A stretch of 64,000 nt of DNA from Phytophthora sp. 'mugwort' (lineage: Eukaryota; Oomycota; Peronosporomycetes; Peronosporales; Peronosporaceae), in the NCBI GenBank assembly GCA_033558025.1, contig JAUCEF010000005.1, positions 434,001-498,000 on the forward strand. Reading direction: 5' to 3'. A program made the position numbers and the translations under genes. The notes under the pieces were generated by a model, which made no database searches, had not been told where the DNA came from, and worked only from the letters and a program-made list of their open reading frames with translations. This document shows positions 1 to 10,498 of the stretch, one piece after another (the first letter of the stretch is position 1; each line of letters starts with the position of its first letter).

Positions 1-134
1 GAGGGTTGTAAGCTGATCCTGTCTACTCCGCATGGTAAACCGTGCCCCACGAATCGTCGTCATACTCTCTGCGAGGGCTCTAGCAGCAACTTCGTCATCT
101 TCCACGTTCGGCCTTCGTCACTTCGAAGTGTCGG

Positions 135-1281
135 TTACCAAAATTCGACTGTCGAGTGCGTCTCTAGCGTGTTTAATAGTCCTTGAACATGTGCACGAGT
201 TCGATCAAGCGCCAACTCATTATCAGCTACTATCTCGCGAACCTCGTTCCGCAGACGTTCGATTAGCTCTCGTCGGCGAGTGCGATTGGCGTCCTGGCTC
301 TCTTGACGGTATGTTTCGATTGCTCTTTCAATTCGATTTCGATCCTGAAAGTGGTCGTGAAGCCTGCGTCGTGCGCTCGGTGAGTTGTTTGACTCGATGA
401 CAGCTAGACTAGTCTCTAAGTCTCCTTGAAGAATTTCGTTCCCTGCAACTTCAATCAAGTCAGCCACCTCAGGCTCTGCTCGAAACTCCTCGGCAGCTTG
501 GTCGAGGTTTGCCAAAAGTTGCTCCGTCGACATACCAGGTCCTCCTTGTGTATTGAGAATTCTATTTTGAGTCGCCACCCAGTCTGGCACACCTCTTCGC
601 TCGTAAACAATATTAATGTGTTGGTCGGGGTGCTGGCTAGCGTAGTTATGGATCCAATCCCGCGAGTCTCTTTGGTCCTGCTCAAACTCCCTCCAGATCA
701 TAGATTGGGTGGCAGGCCAGTCGATTGACGTTGGATTCGTTGGCATCCCGGTTGTGACTGACTGCAAGCCACCATGTCGGCCAAATGTAACGCTTGTGGC
801 TGTGACTCCGTTGCGTCGCAAGGGTGGAGCTGATGACTCGTAGCCCACGTCGGATGACCCTCAATAAAATTTTGAATCCACTGGCGTCTGATGATTGCTC
901 CCGCTCTGTGACTTGATGTCTAGGTTGAATTGATGGCGGTGACGCAGAGGCTTCCACTGGTGGTGTCGATGGCGGCAGAGGTTGCAAGACCGACCTATCT
1001 TCTTGATGCATGAGCAAATCCTCCTCTATCATTCGATCGAATTCTGTTCTTTGACGTCCCGTTAAGAAGGAGTACGTGGCTTCCCAGTCAATTTCATCGA
1101 TCGCATCAGCAACGTCTCCGGTTCCGAACTCAAAGAGCTCGCCTTCCTTGCCAAGATAGTACGCATCGCTTGTTGTCCCGTTCAGTAGGATTGGTCTTAT
1201 TTTATCGCGCCATAGTGATGGGTATGCAAAATACCAGTACTTCACGAGGCTGTGAAATCTGTCTTGATTTATCACTAGCAT
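135..1281 (-). pseudogene. Unrecognised element-borne protein, frameshifted
   Basis: Two minus-strand open frames overlap: 682-1281 begins with an ATG at 1281, and 135-848 carries on in another frame from about 850. The downstream frame reads smoothly as an acidic, helical, probably coiled-coil protein rich in Arg/Glu (for example RRRELIERLRNEVREIVAD). The upstream frame holds the motif YFAYPSLWRDKIRP and a Pro/Ser-rich linker before its sense is lost near 850. A single indel near 850 would explain both frames. It lies downstream of, and on the same strand as, the Polinton-type integrase, so I infer it belongs to that element. I do not recognise the family; the coiled-coil end is compatible with many structural roles. 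The downstream frame stops at 135, so the protein appears to end inside the window. Confidence 0.45.
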
Positions 1282-1673
1282 TTATCTGGAGCTGCGTCAA
1301 ATCAATAACTTCAGGTGCGGAAGAAGCTGCCTGAATAGGAACTTCATAAGGCAATGGATCGGGATTGGTTTGAGTTTCGAGGCTTTTTTAAAGGGTCTTT
1401 TTTAAGGGTCAAGCTGAGTCATGACTGTTGTTTCGGTCTGTGTCTCGCTTGACTGAGTTGTTGTTGGGCTTGGTTAAGACCATTTTATCCGCTTCAAGCG
1501 CCCATATTGTCTCTGCGTACAACCCATGCTTGACCACGGCTTGCCTACTTCTTCGCTCGGCCTTTGCGAGCAGGTCGTGTTGCTTTTGCTCGCGGTCCGT
1601 CTTGTTTTTGAAGTTTGGAAACCACTCGTTGCTTCTCGGCTACTATATTATCCCAATATACTCTCGGCTGTGC
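1282..1673. other. Non-coding gap inside the Polinton-like relic
   Basis: No convincing reading frame on either strand. It contains pyrimidine-rich and T-rich runs and separates the chromodomain end of the integrase from the next minus-strand gene. Nothing else seen. Confidence 0.4.
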
Positions 1674-2851
1674 TCATGCGATTTTATTAATTAAACGTAA
1701 ATTAGCTTGCGGCTCCCAGCTAGACTCTTTCAGGTGCGTCCACTTCAAGAGATAACGATATTTCCCTTTCACGCTTCGATGATTGAGGATCTTTTCCACC
1801 TCCATCACCTCCCGAGGATCAATCTCTGCATCAGTTGGCTTGACATTGACTACCTTAAGATCGTTCAGAGGAACAAACTTGATGTGACCATTCTTTGAGC
1901 GAATGTCCCCCTTGTAGCCATCTAACCCCTCATATCGGTACACCTCTTTGCTCCATCGCGCTCCCTCTTTTGTGAAAGTGCCTTTGCTTAGACGGTATCG
2001 CATGGAGTCACGTCACCAATAGTCAGCTTGCCATCGAGTGAGTTCATTACTTCTTCATTGTGATCCAGCGCGTCTCTGTCTACAACCCCTTTCGCTTCCT
2101 CCGGCGTCTGACCGATGGCACTATTCTCCGTCGAGTTGTAGTTGAGGATCACATCAGCGAGCAGCTTGGGTGTCAGCTTGCGCTCCATGCGAATTAGCCA
2201 TTGCTTGATCGTCCGGTTGAATCGCTCAATCTTGCCCATCTTATTGTGATCGCCAGCCTCGTTATTGAAGTGCTCGACGTTGCTGTCCTTGAATAGCTTC
2301 TGCGCCGCGGCGGATAGAAACTCAGATCCATTATCGGTGGTAAGCTCAGTCACCTTGTGCGTCGATAGAAACTCCTTCAGCGCTGTGATCATTGTTTTTG
2401 TCTGCTTGTTCGGCAGATTTTTTGCATATCCCAGGCAGCTATTGATGTTGATAGCCGTGAGAATTGGTTGCTTACCAAGCTCCGACCAGAATGTGAGATC
2501 AGCCTGCCACGAATCGGGGCTCCAGCTAGTGATCTTGAATTCAGCAAAATTGTTCTTTTGCTCCTGAAACCTCTGTACGGTTGACTGACCACTGAGCCAT
2601 TCGCGTACCTTCTTGAGTGTAATCTTTGGATCAATCTCTCGGCCCTTTAGATATAGCTTCTGTGCGCTGACAAAGCCTGTGTGTGGATCATTGTACAGCT
2701 TCTTCAGAGTCGATCCATGGTCTCTATATGTTGAGCGGGATAGTGCTGATGCCGTCTTCCAGCACGATCCGCTTCTCATAGTAGAAACCACAGCCGTTCT
2801 TCTGTTGCTCGTACGTTTGCATCTGTGGTTCCGTCGACATACGCTGGCCAT
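1674..2851 (-). pseudogene. Polinton/Maverick-type DDE integrase with chromodomain (frameshifted)
   Basis: The frame 1988-2851 encodes a retroviral-type integrase core. The three catalytic acidic residues are visible in WQADLTFW, LTTDNGSEFL and GKIERFNRTIKQWL. It ends after IGDVTP. The frame 1674-2003 continues directly (RYRLSKGTFTKEGARW) with the small C-terminal beta domain and then a chromodomain (EVEKILNHRSVKGKYRYLLKW, ending near LKESSWEPQ). The two frames overlap by about 16 bp, so one indel or slip near 2000 separates core and chromodomain. An integrase next to a family B DNA polymerase is the hallmark of Polintons/Mavericks. The first part of the long frame (upstream of about 2720) reads as noise; it overlaps polymerase sequence in another frame, so the integrase start has been lost. 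The enzyme would insert the linear element, and the chromodomain would bias it toward heterochromatin; both roles are family knowledge. Confidence 0.82.
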
Positions 2852-5800
2852 TAAAGAACCTAGTCTGCTTGATTACTCGGAAGCCTCGGTTGGTTGCTTC
2901 CAATGTAATCTTCTCCTTGATCACCACTTCAAACTTTTCCGGTGTGAGAATCCCCTTGTTGTTGCAATCTGAATACAGCTCTCGTAGAGGACCTTCTTGT
3001 GCTTCGATTGGTTCATTGCACTTTTGCCAAAGGGAGCGTTACCAACGAACTTCATTGAACTGGCAATCACCTCCTTGCTCTTGTCTTCATTTCCTGCACG
3101 ACGAGCGTCTGAGACAATCTCCGTCCGTGAACTTGTGGATGGGTCGAGAAGCGTTGCCCTTCACGAACGAGTGTACTTTAGTGACGACCATGCCGTGAGC
3201 GATGTACCACTTCAGCAGCGGTGTGTAAATGAGGATCTTCTCACCGAAGCAGCTACCGATTAGCTTGCGGCTCTTCTTCTTATTTTGTTTCTTGCCAATG
3301 TCTGCCATGAACTCACCGATCACTTCAGTAGTTGGTTCAATCTCGATGTTCTTAAAGATTGGAGTCATCTCCTCGAAGTACTCCTTCAGGTGCTCTGGTG
3401 TCTCTATGTCGCACTCTACGAACCCAGACTGCTTGTCCGCGAGGATACCGTCCAGAAGCCCGTCGTAGAGGTCAATCATAACCAGTCGACCGCATGGCAT
3501 ATCTTGACCAAGGCACCACAGGTAGAGCGCGTTGGCATCATAGCCAATGACCTTCTGGCAGAGCTTACCACCACGGATACTCGTCATGCCTGCCTTTGTA
3601 AAACGGTTGAAGATAATGGATGGACCGCCGGTGATGTTCCGCTCCATCAAGTTGTAGATCCCCGACTGCTCATCGTCAATCGAGTGAATCAAGCGGTTGG
3701 TGTTGTACCCGAGGAGCTTCTGGCGTCTGAAGGCTTGAATGTTCATGTCCTTGCGCGCACAGTTGCAGCTCGAACACGTGATATGGATGTTGCCGTTTTC
3801 GTGACCACGGAGGTTGTTGATTCCCATCAACGGACGCTGTCTTCGTTGTCAACGGCTCATAGCACAAGGCACACAAATACTGCTGTGACTTTAGTAGTTT
3901 ATTAACGTGCTCCAGAGTCATGTCGAACGTGCGGTTAACTTCTTTCGTCTTGGCGTTTGTAGCTATTGAAACGTTTCTTGCCGAACTCGAACGGCTTTGC
4001 TGGTGGATACGGTCGAGACTGGATGTAGCCCTTGTAGTTGCCATCTTCCTCGCAACTCATGTCATAGACTGTGCCGTACATGATCATCTCGGTCAAGCCA
4101 GGCTGTGACACACCATCGCAGAACATGTCGAGCTTGAAGCCACGGAAGGCTTCATTTGCTCTCTGATTGCTCGTGAGAAAGGGATTACGTCGAGGTTGTT
4201 GTACCAGATTAGAAGCTCACGCAGAGTCTTCGTCTCGTAGTGGTCCCACACCCACTGAACACGCTTCCACGCCTTGTCACTGATCTTGGTAGTGCGGAGT
4301 GACGAGTTGAAGGCGCTTCGTCGTGGGAGTCCTGGCTGATCGAGCATCTCAAAGCTAGTGAGGTACTCGTACAGGGAAATGATCTTTGCTCATTTGACAC
4401 TCGCACTTGATCTTGTCAGGACAATTGCACTTACCAAGGTACGCCTTGAGATACTGACGAAGGCTTGTGCCAGCTGCAACGTATTTGGAAATGTCGAGCA
4501 TCTTGAATCCGCCGGCATTGAGGCACATGTATCCATTGCCCGAGAGGATTGCGTTGACATAAAGTTTGAACTCTTTCTCTGCTTTCTTGTGAGCCACACC
4601 GAATTTATCCGAAGCTACATAAAGTAAAGCATCGAACAACTCGTCTTTGATGATGTTGAGGTCATAACGACCGCTGTTGAATCCAATCATCGGAATGGTT
4701 TCGCAGAAGTCTGTGATTCTTTTCATATCATCTATTAAACGATCCAATGCAGATCTTGTTATTTTGTTATCTTGAATAAACCACCTCTTTCGAGCCTCGT
4801 CTTTGCAAAGTTCAATCTTTTGAATAATATTCCTGTATTTCGTTTTGTTGTAACCAACGATGAGCTCTCGTTTCTCTGCAGCATATGTGAACATATCAAT
4901 AAGCAGTTGCTTCGGGTTATCGTTCACAAAGCATTTCGCCTCGTCTTTGAGACTGTCGTGGATGCTGACAGAGACTGGTATGTGAGCGTTAGTAAACGTC
5001 AGTCTCTTTCCCGCTTTGTCAGCATCGAGTGGCTTCAGAATTGATTCGAAGTCGTAGACGAGATAGTGATCTGTGTATGGGTTGACGCCCCTTACGCTGT
5101 ACATTTGAAGCAAACGTGCAATCTTGTTTGACGCTGGACGAAACAGAGTTGGTTGCTTCACAAACCGCTTGACGTACGCCTTCTCACACTTGTTCTTCTT
5201 GTGAACGCGCAGGTGATTCTTGGCAGCAAACACCATGGAGCACTTAGGACAACAATGATACCCATGAAGCGCTCGGCATCCGTGATGTACATTGCGTGGC
5301 TGTTGTGAGACAGGATGCTCATGGTGCTCTCGTATCCCTTGGTCGATTCGATGGTGCGATCGAACTGCTGGGTATCTTCGTCAAACGTAAACACTTCAAT
5401 GTTCAGCTTGAAGCAGTCCTCCACGTCACTAAGCTGATAGATGTCAACAGGCGGGAAGTTTTTGTACATGGTCGGGAAGGTCTTGTCCGTAAACGTCTGG
5501 CCCGTGGAGGCAAATCACTTCTTGACTTCAGCCTTGGTAAGTTTGGTCATTCGATCGCAAGCAGGCTTCTTCCCTTGCTGACGCTGGAGGTGATAAGCCA
5601 GGCAATAGAAGAAACACTTGGTTGACTGCGGCGGCTGCGGGAAGTTGATCACATGTCTGTTCTGACGAATGACCTCAGGAATCACTGCCTCATCGGAGCC
5701 AAGCTTGTGGGAGCGGTAGTAGAGCGTCAGCTGGAACGCATCAACTGACTTAAGCATGTAGGATGATGTTGGGATGTTCACTGTTTGCTCGAGTACTATG

Positions 5801-6291
5801 TTTCTCAGCTGCTCTATGCTCTGAATCGCATCGTTGCGAGTGTTCACACTCTGTGGACCCGGAACAGAGGCATTCTTGAACAACGAGGTGTTGTGATTGA
5901 CAGCATGGAAATGCTTCGTATCCACTGGGTCCGTTCGGTTGACCAACGTGAAGCCTATAGATACATCAAACTTGAACGCATGGTTCTGATGAAGGAGTAC
6001 ATTCTCGATGCGATCGTAGAACTCATCCTCATTGAGACCCTTGTACGCATGAATCTCCGAATGTTTGTATTTGATTACACGGTGGCTCTCGGTTTGCTTG
6101 AAGTTGGGCGACAAGTAAGCTTTAAGCTTCTTGAGCGGGATGCTGTAGTGCTTGGCAAGTAGTTTTTGCTTTTTCTGGGATCGGAGGTCGGTGATGTAGA
6201 CAAGACGACCAGTCTCGTTGCGAACCTTGACTCTGTACTGGATGCCTGTTTTTGGCACGCCACGGCCTGATATCCTTCTTGGTGAGCCCAA
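2724..6291 (-). pseudogene. Protein-primed-type family B DNA polymerase, broken
   Basis: Successive minus-strand frames, each ended by a frameshift, follow the order of a Polinton-like polymerase. They are an N-terminal region (5515-6291, ending near CFFYCLAYHLQ), 5158-5469, the exonuclease region (4355-5236, with YLVYDFESIL and FNSGRYDLNII), 4093-4347, 3935-4126, and the polymerase start (3087-3830, with GYDANALYLW). A tail at 2924-3080 carries KFVGNAPFGKSAMNQS, which resembles the conserved palm/fingers K-x-x-x-N-x-x-[FY]-G-K motif. The rest of the palm is missing: by about 2724 the sequence has run into the integrase. The protein would have replicated the element by protein priming. At least six breaks make it non-functional. 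The low similarity of neighbouring frames and the missing C-terminus indicate decay plus an internal deletion. Confidence 0.8.
3676..3990 (-). other. Endonuclease-VII-like HNH insertion within the polymerase relic
   Basis: Between the exonuclease part and the polymerase part lie frames reading EHVNKLLKSQQYLCALC, YEPLTTKTASVD and then NGNIHITCSSCNCARKDM. The spacing of the CxxC pair, the Asp region and the later GHENGNIHITCSSCN segment fits the recombination endonuclease VII / HNH zinc fold. The two halves are in different frames (4044-3676 and 3830 onward). Position is between domains of the polymerase, so this is an insertion and not a separate gene. Family assignment is from the motif only. 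Confidence 0.6.
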
Positions 6292-7180
6292 GTCCTAACA
6301 GTCCGTCGAGTTCGTAGTCACGCATGGTTGCTATATGTGGAGGAGAGATTGTCAAGATGAAAACAAAATAATAAATTATACTCCCGATTTTAACAAACAA
6401 TAATTGGGCACATTGAGGAGTATTTAATTGGTTGAAAATATACGCCTAGTTGTGTACCCTGTGTCAACCCTGCGATCTCGAGCGTGTATCCGCACGTGGT
6501 TTGATGCTAAAGAGGGTTGCATTGCTTGAGAGCTAACGAGAGGTGGTTTGGGTGAAAACAGCTGCATTCGCTGAGATGTCACGAGAGGATGTATCTTCCC
6601 GTAAGATACATAGTTGAAGGGGTCAAAATGAAAACTGAGTACAAAGGGTACCAGTATATACTACTTACATGTATTAACTTACATGAAGATCTATCTTTGC
6701 GTGGGTTCCGATGAATGCTGCATTCATGCCATCAATGCGCTGTATGCATCACATTGATGCCATAATGCATGCATTGTCCCATCGCTACATTCTCTGGAGC
6801 TCGCTCCGACTCCGGTACCCAGACAGTTCTCGGCTTATCAAACAATTTCCAGTATGGCCCACATCAACTACCGGTAAGCTCGAAACCGGAGAGGAAGGAG
6901 AGAACACCAAGCAAATCTGGCACCACCTCGAAAAAAATATTAGGCAAGGGGAAGAGAACCTGCACACATACAAACTGTGGTCAATAAAGTTCCAACAGTC
7001 GGATCTTCCCGACAAAGTACATGTACTAAAGTGCTGGGACTAAGAGTCTTCCTAATTATTAGTGTTCAATAATACATGTACATGATGGCTTTTCCCAATA
7101 CATCTGTGTAAAATCACTAAAACGATAAGGTCACAAACACCATTTTTTGTGTCACTCAAAGTCGCCACCACCAATCCATA
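6292..7180. other. Intergenic region with small hairpins
   Basis: Upstream of the Rsm22-like gene and beyond the N-terminal end of the Polinton polymerase. Short inverted repeats are visible, for example TGTATCTT...AAGATACA around 6591-6611, and overlapping ATGCAT-rich palindromic sequence at 6705-6775. A plus-strand open frame at 6711-7043 has no protein-like features. No terminal inverted repeat of the Polinton could be identified. Confidence 0.4.
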
Positions 7181-8673
7181 ATGCTGTCGCGTATCACGAT
7201 GCTGCGGACGCTGAGCGCTCGCCTCGCGCCGGCCGTCGCTGCTCCGCTGCTCTCCGCCGCCTTCTCTTCGCCGGCTGCCAACCGACGCGCGCGGCGTCTG
7301 CGCAAAGTCAAATCCAGTGCCGAGGCGGCCAAGATGGAGGACCCGCGCGCGGCGTCCATCCTTGCTGACGTCGACCAACTCTCACGCAACGGCCTGGCGC
7401 AGCGCGTGCAGATGCCAAAGGAGCTACTGGAGCGACTCACGTCCGTCATACGCAGTCGCACGCACTCACAGCTCGAGACACTGCGCCAGAAGCGCGTGGG
7501 TGACCACCGGAACACACGCCAGCTGCCGCTGGACATGAGCAAGACGCCGCTGGGCTGGACCATGGACCACAGCCAGCAGATCCCGCCCTTTGCCTATGGT
7601 CCAGCAGAAACGCTTGCGTTCCTGGCATATGAGATGGAGGCCACCTATGCCTGCACGCACGCTGTATTCACTGAGCTACAGAAGCGGCTGCCCGACTTCA
7701 ACCCCAAGTCCGTGCTGGACTTCGGTGCGGGACCCGGCACGGCCTCCTGGGTGGCCAAGGACTTCTACAACCAGTCACTAGACAAGTACCGCGTGGTGGA
7801 ACCCAGCCAGTCCATGGTGGATGCGGCGGAAGTGCTGCTAGAGAACTTCCCGGGACTTAGTGTGCGTCGCAGCATCGCTGACATGTCCAGGGACATTGAC
7901 GCTGGAAACAAGTACGATCTCATTGTGGTGAGCTACGTGTTCTCCGATATCACCAACGACTTTGAGCGGGTCGCGACGACCTCGGCGCTCTGGGAGCTGC
8001 TGAGCGAGAATGGATGTCTGGTGATTGTAGATCGCGGCAGTCCGTGGGGATCGCACAACGTACGATCGGCGCGTCAGTTCGTGCTCGACTCGGTGGCAGA
8101 AGACGAGGAGGGAACGGAAGATGTCCGTATTTTGGCGCCATGTCCGCATCATTTTGAGGTATGTTGCTGGATGAGCTTGATATCTCTGCTGTGCCTCCAA
8201 ACCTATGTTCACTGTGATGTTGACAGTGTCCCGCTGCGGGAAGCACGTGGTGCCACTTTGTGCAGCGCTCGCCAGTAGTGAATCGCCCTCGTGAGGCCAC
8301 CACTAAGCGTTGGCACGGTCAGAAGGGCTCCAAGTTCTCGTATATGATTATGCAGAAGACCCACAAGGGAAGCGAGGGAAATGCGACGAAGACGAAACCG
8401 ATTGCCCGCATGTTAAGAGGTCCTCTACTCGCTACTCGCCACGTGCATCTTGACCTATGCACCCCGGAGGTACGAATTTGCTAGTCCTTCAGTTTATATT
8501 ATTTGGGCTGAGTTTTTACCGTTGATTTGTTTGTTGCTCATGTGTAGGGAAAGCTTGAGCGCCGCACTGTTACCAAGGGTAAGGCGGCTCGTGAGGTGTA
8601 TCGTGCATCGCGTAAAGCACACTGGGGTGCGTTATGGCCAGCTGACGAGTCTAGTTACCTGAAGGACAAGTAG
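7181..8673 (+). CDS. Rsm22/METTL17-like mitochondrial ribosome assembly factor
   Basis: Three exons: 7181-8158, 8227-8469, 8548-8673, with GT-AG introns of 68 and 78 bp; the frame closes at TAG 8671. The N-terminus (MLSRITMLRTLSARLAPAV) is Arg/Ala/Ser-rich with no acidic residues, as expected for mitochondrial import. The middle holds an S-adenosylmethionine-binding motif I, VLDFGAGPGTASW, and the acidic end of the next strand in VVEPSQSM. The first intron falls inside the cysteine motif: CPHHFE is joined to CP, followed by WCHFVQRSP. That CPHxxxCP...WCHF pattern is typical of Rsm22/METTL17, where it is tied to metal/iron-sulfur binding. Family members help build the small mitoribosomal subunit. 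Read without splicing, the first exon runs on to a stop at 8276 and would lose the cysteine motif, which supports the spliced model. Confidence 0.9.
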
Positions 8674-8810
8674 AACCAAACTTGCCATCTCAATGGAGAC
8701 TAATAGACAGATGACCGTGAGCTCAAAATGGACCCCGGGGACCACCTGATGATTCTCGGTGTCTTTTCGCGGGGTATAGATCTTATTTAGTTTCATTGGA
8801 GTTTCTTCGC

Positions 8811-10184
8811 ATGGCAGACACCACGACTGCAGCGGGTGCTTCGTTGGTTGACCCCGGCGTTACAGTGACGGTGCAAGGAACGAGGCGGAAGACAATGCCG
8901 AATAAGAAGGACTGGCAGAAGAGCCGTCTGCTTCAGAAGAGAGCAGCACGGTGACGACAGTGCTGATGACGCTGCTGTTCGCGAGTTTTCTGGCAGTGTG
9001 CGGGGTTCTGGTCGTGCGAATGATACGAGCCGACGAAGCTGCCTTCATCCGTCGACTGGAGCACCGTATGACTTTAAGATGAAGTGACTTGTTGCCATTC
9101 TCACTAACAGAATTGTTTAATGACTCAAGGCATGCCGCAATTTCAGGCAAAGCATGTTCATATGCAGGTTGGGCTGGCAACCATGTGGAGGTTGGCGCAA
9201 GGAATCAATTGGATTTGCGAAGTATCTTCACTGAGTCTGCTTTGCTGGGTTAAGCATGTATAGATCGATGTAGACCGGATGCTCGTGTGCTCAACGTGTG
9301 CGGGGACAGGCGATGATGCGAGCGCAGGCTACCATACTTGCCACAAATGCCAAGGCACGGGCGTGTACGAAAATATCGAGCAAGTTGGGCCGTTCCAACA
9401 AAAAATGCACTCTGTGTAAGTGTTTCATGTGCTTATTGCGAGAATGTCTTTGACGTAACCTGGATGTTGCTCGTATCTTAGCTGCAACGTATGCCATGGG
9501 CGAGTTCGAGTAGCAAACAACAAGTGTGGCGTCTGCAAGGGGAAAGGTCTGCACCGTGAATCTACTGTGCTAAGTGTCGAAATTGAGAGAGGTATTCGTC
9601 ACGGTGACGAGCTGCTGCTGGCTCGCGAAGGGGACCAAGCTCCGCAACATCTTCGTGGCCATATTGTCGTGCATGTGGTAAAATTGTTTGTCATCAAGAA
9701 AGACGAGCATCATGGAAGTGAACTGACAATAATGTTCTTGTAGGCAATGACCCCACATCTAGTCTTCACAAGACGTGGTGATGACCTGGAGTTAACGTTG
9801 GAGATCACATTACTTGAGGAATGTCACAGCTCTGCTGCTTGGGATCTTGGTGCGAATCTGACTTGTGAGGTATTTCACTGTTGCAGGCCTTAGTAGGATT
9901 TTCTCGAGAACTTGTGCACCTCGATGAACACGTTGTCAGACTGGATCGTGACGACATTGTTCAGCCTACCACCGTCTGGAAAATTCCCAACGAAGTCATG
10001 CCGCGTCGAAAGCAACCAGGGGAGTTTGGATACTTGCTTGTACAGTTCAACATCGTCTACCTAACAGCACTAGATGCCGCCGCCAAATCTGGTAAGCATA
10101 CACAAAAAAGTTACGGTACTATCTCACCTCTTTTCGCTTGCTACAGTCGTTTACCAGCTCCTGAGCGACTACATCGAACCATAG
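8811..10184 (+). CDS. Membrane-anchored DnaJ-like protein lacking a J domain
   Basis: Eight exons in my model: 8811-8835, 8907-9065, 9111-9221, 9274-9415, 9482-9677, 9744-9818, 9887-10091, 10147-10184 (total 951 bp, 316 residues, no remainder). A short acidic N-terminus precedes one membrane segment (about residues 26-45, TLLFASFLAVCGVLVV). A DnaJ type zinc finger follows (about 104-169), with four CxxCxGxG-like repeats: CSTCAGTG, CHKCQGTG, CNVCHGRV, CGVCKGKG. After it come the C-terminal substrate-binding folds (VEIERGIRHGDELLL, PHLVFTRRGDDLELTLEI, ALVGFSRELVHLDEHVV). No J domain or HPD is present. Only 137 bp separate the start from the upstream gene, too little for a 70-residue J domain. 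The first intron and the start are the weakest part; ATG 8966 would instead give a signal-peptide-like start (MTLLFASFLAV). I infer an ER-lumenal holdase similar to the body of Scj1/ERdj3. Confidence 0.75.
9819..9886 (+). other. Putative intron with GA donor
   Basis: To keep the conserved reading LEITLLE-ALVGFSREL in frame, a 68-bp segment must be removed between GAG (9816-9818) and GCC (9887). It ends in a normal TTGCAG but starts GAATGT, not GTATGT. The only nearby GT donors give a 17-bp intron or a frameshift. Either a rare GA-AG intron, a donor mutation, or a base-call error. Confidence 0.5.
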
Positions 10185-10498
10185 GATCGTGAGACAGAAC
10201 ACCAGCTTCCGATCACCGAGCATTGTCGTTAAAAAGTTTTTTTTTCTTGCATTTAGCGCGCTCTGCACATCTCGTCATCACCGTTGCAGGTGTTTGCGCA
10301 GTCCGCTCTCTCCACCTCGCTGACGCTGTATTTTCCCTTCCTAACCCGAGGGTTCTACATGTACTGCGACACTGCGCTGCATCCACACTCGATCTGTCCA
10401 TCCGCACTCAAATCCAAAGTCACTTCAACATGCCTCACCTAAAGCTCGGATTGCTAACTGATGTATGTACCTCACTCTTGATCGATCCTCTTTGTCGT
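10185..10498. other. Convergent intergenic region
   Basis: Lies between the stop of the DnaJ-like gene and the stop of the UQCRC2-like gene on the other strand. Contains a T-rich run (10230-10250), probably 3' untranslated sequence. No gene recognised. Confidence 0.5.

Noticed and set aside
6711..7043. 110-codon plus-strand frame upstream of the Rsm22-like gene
   Set aside because: No domain, many rare-looking residues (His, Met, Cys) and no neighbouring exons with matching phases.
8860..9180. Minus-strand 106-codon frame
   Set aside because: Antisense to the exons of the DnaJ-like gene; composition is low-complexity Ser/Ala and no motif supports it.
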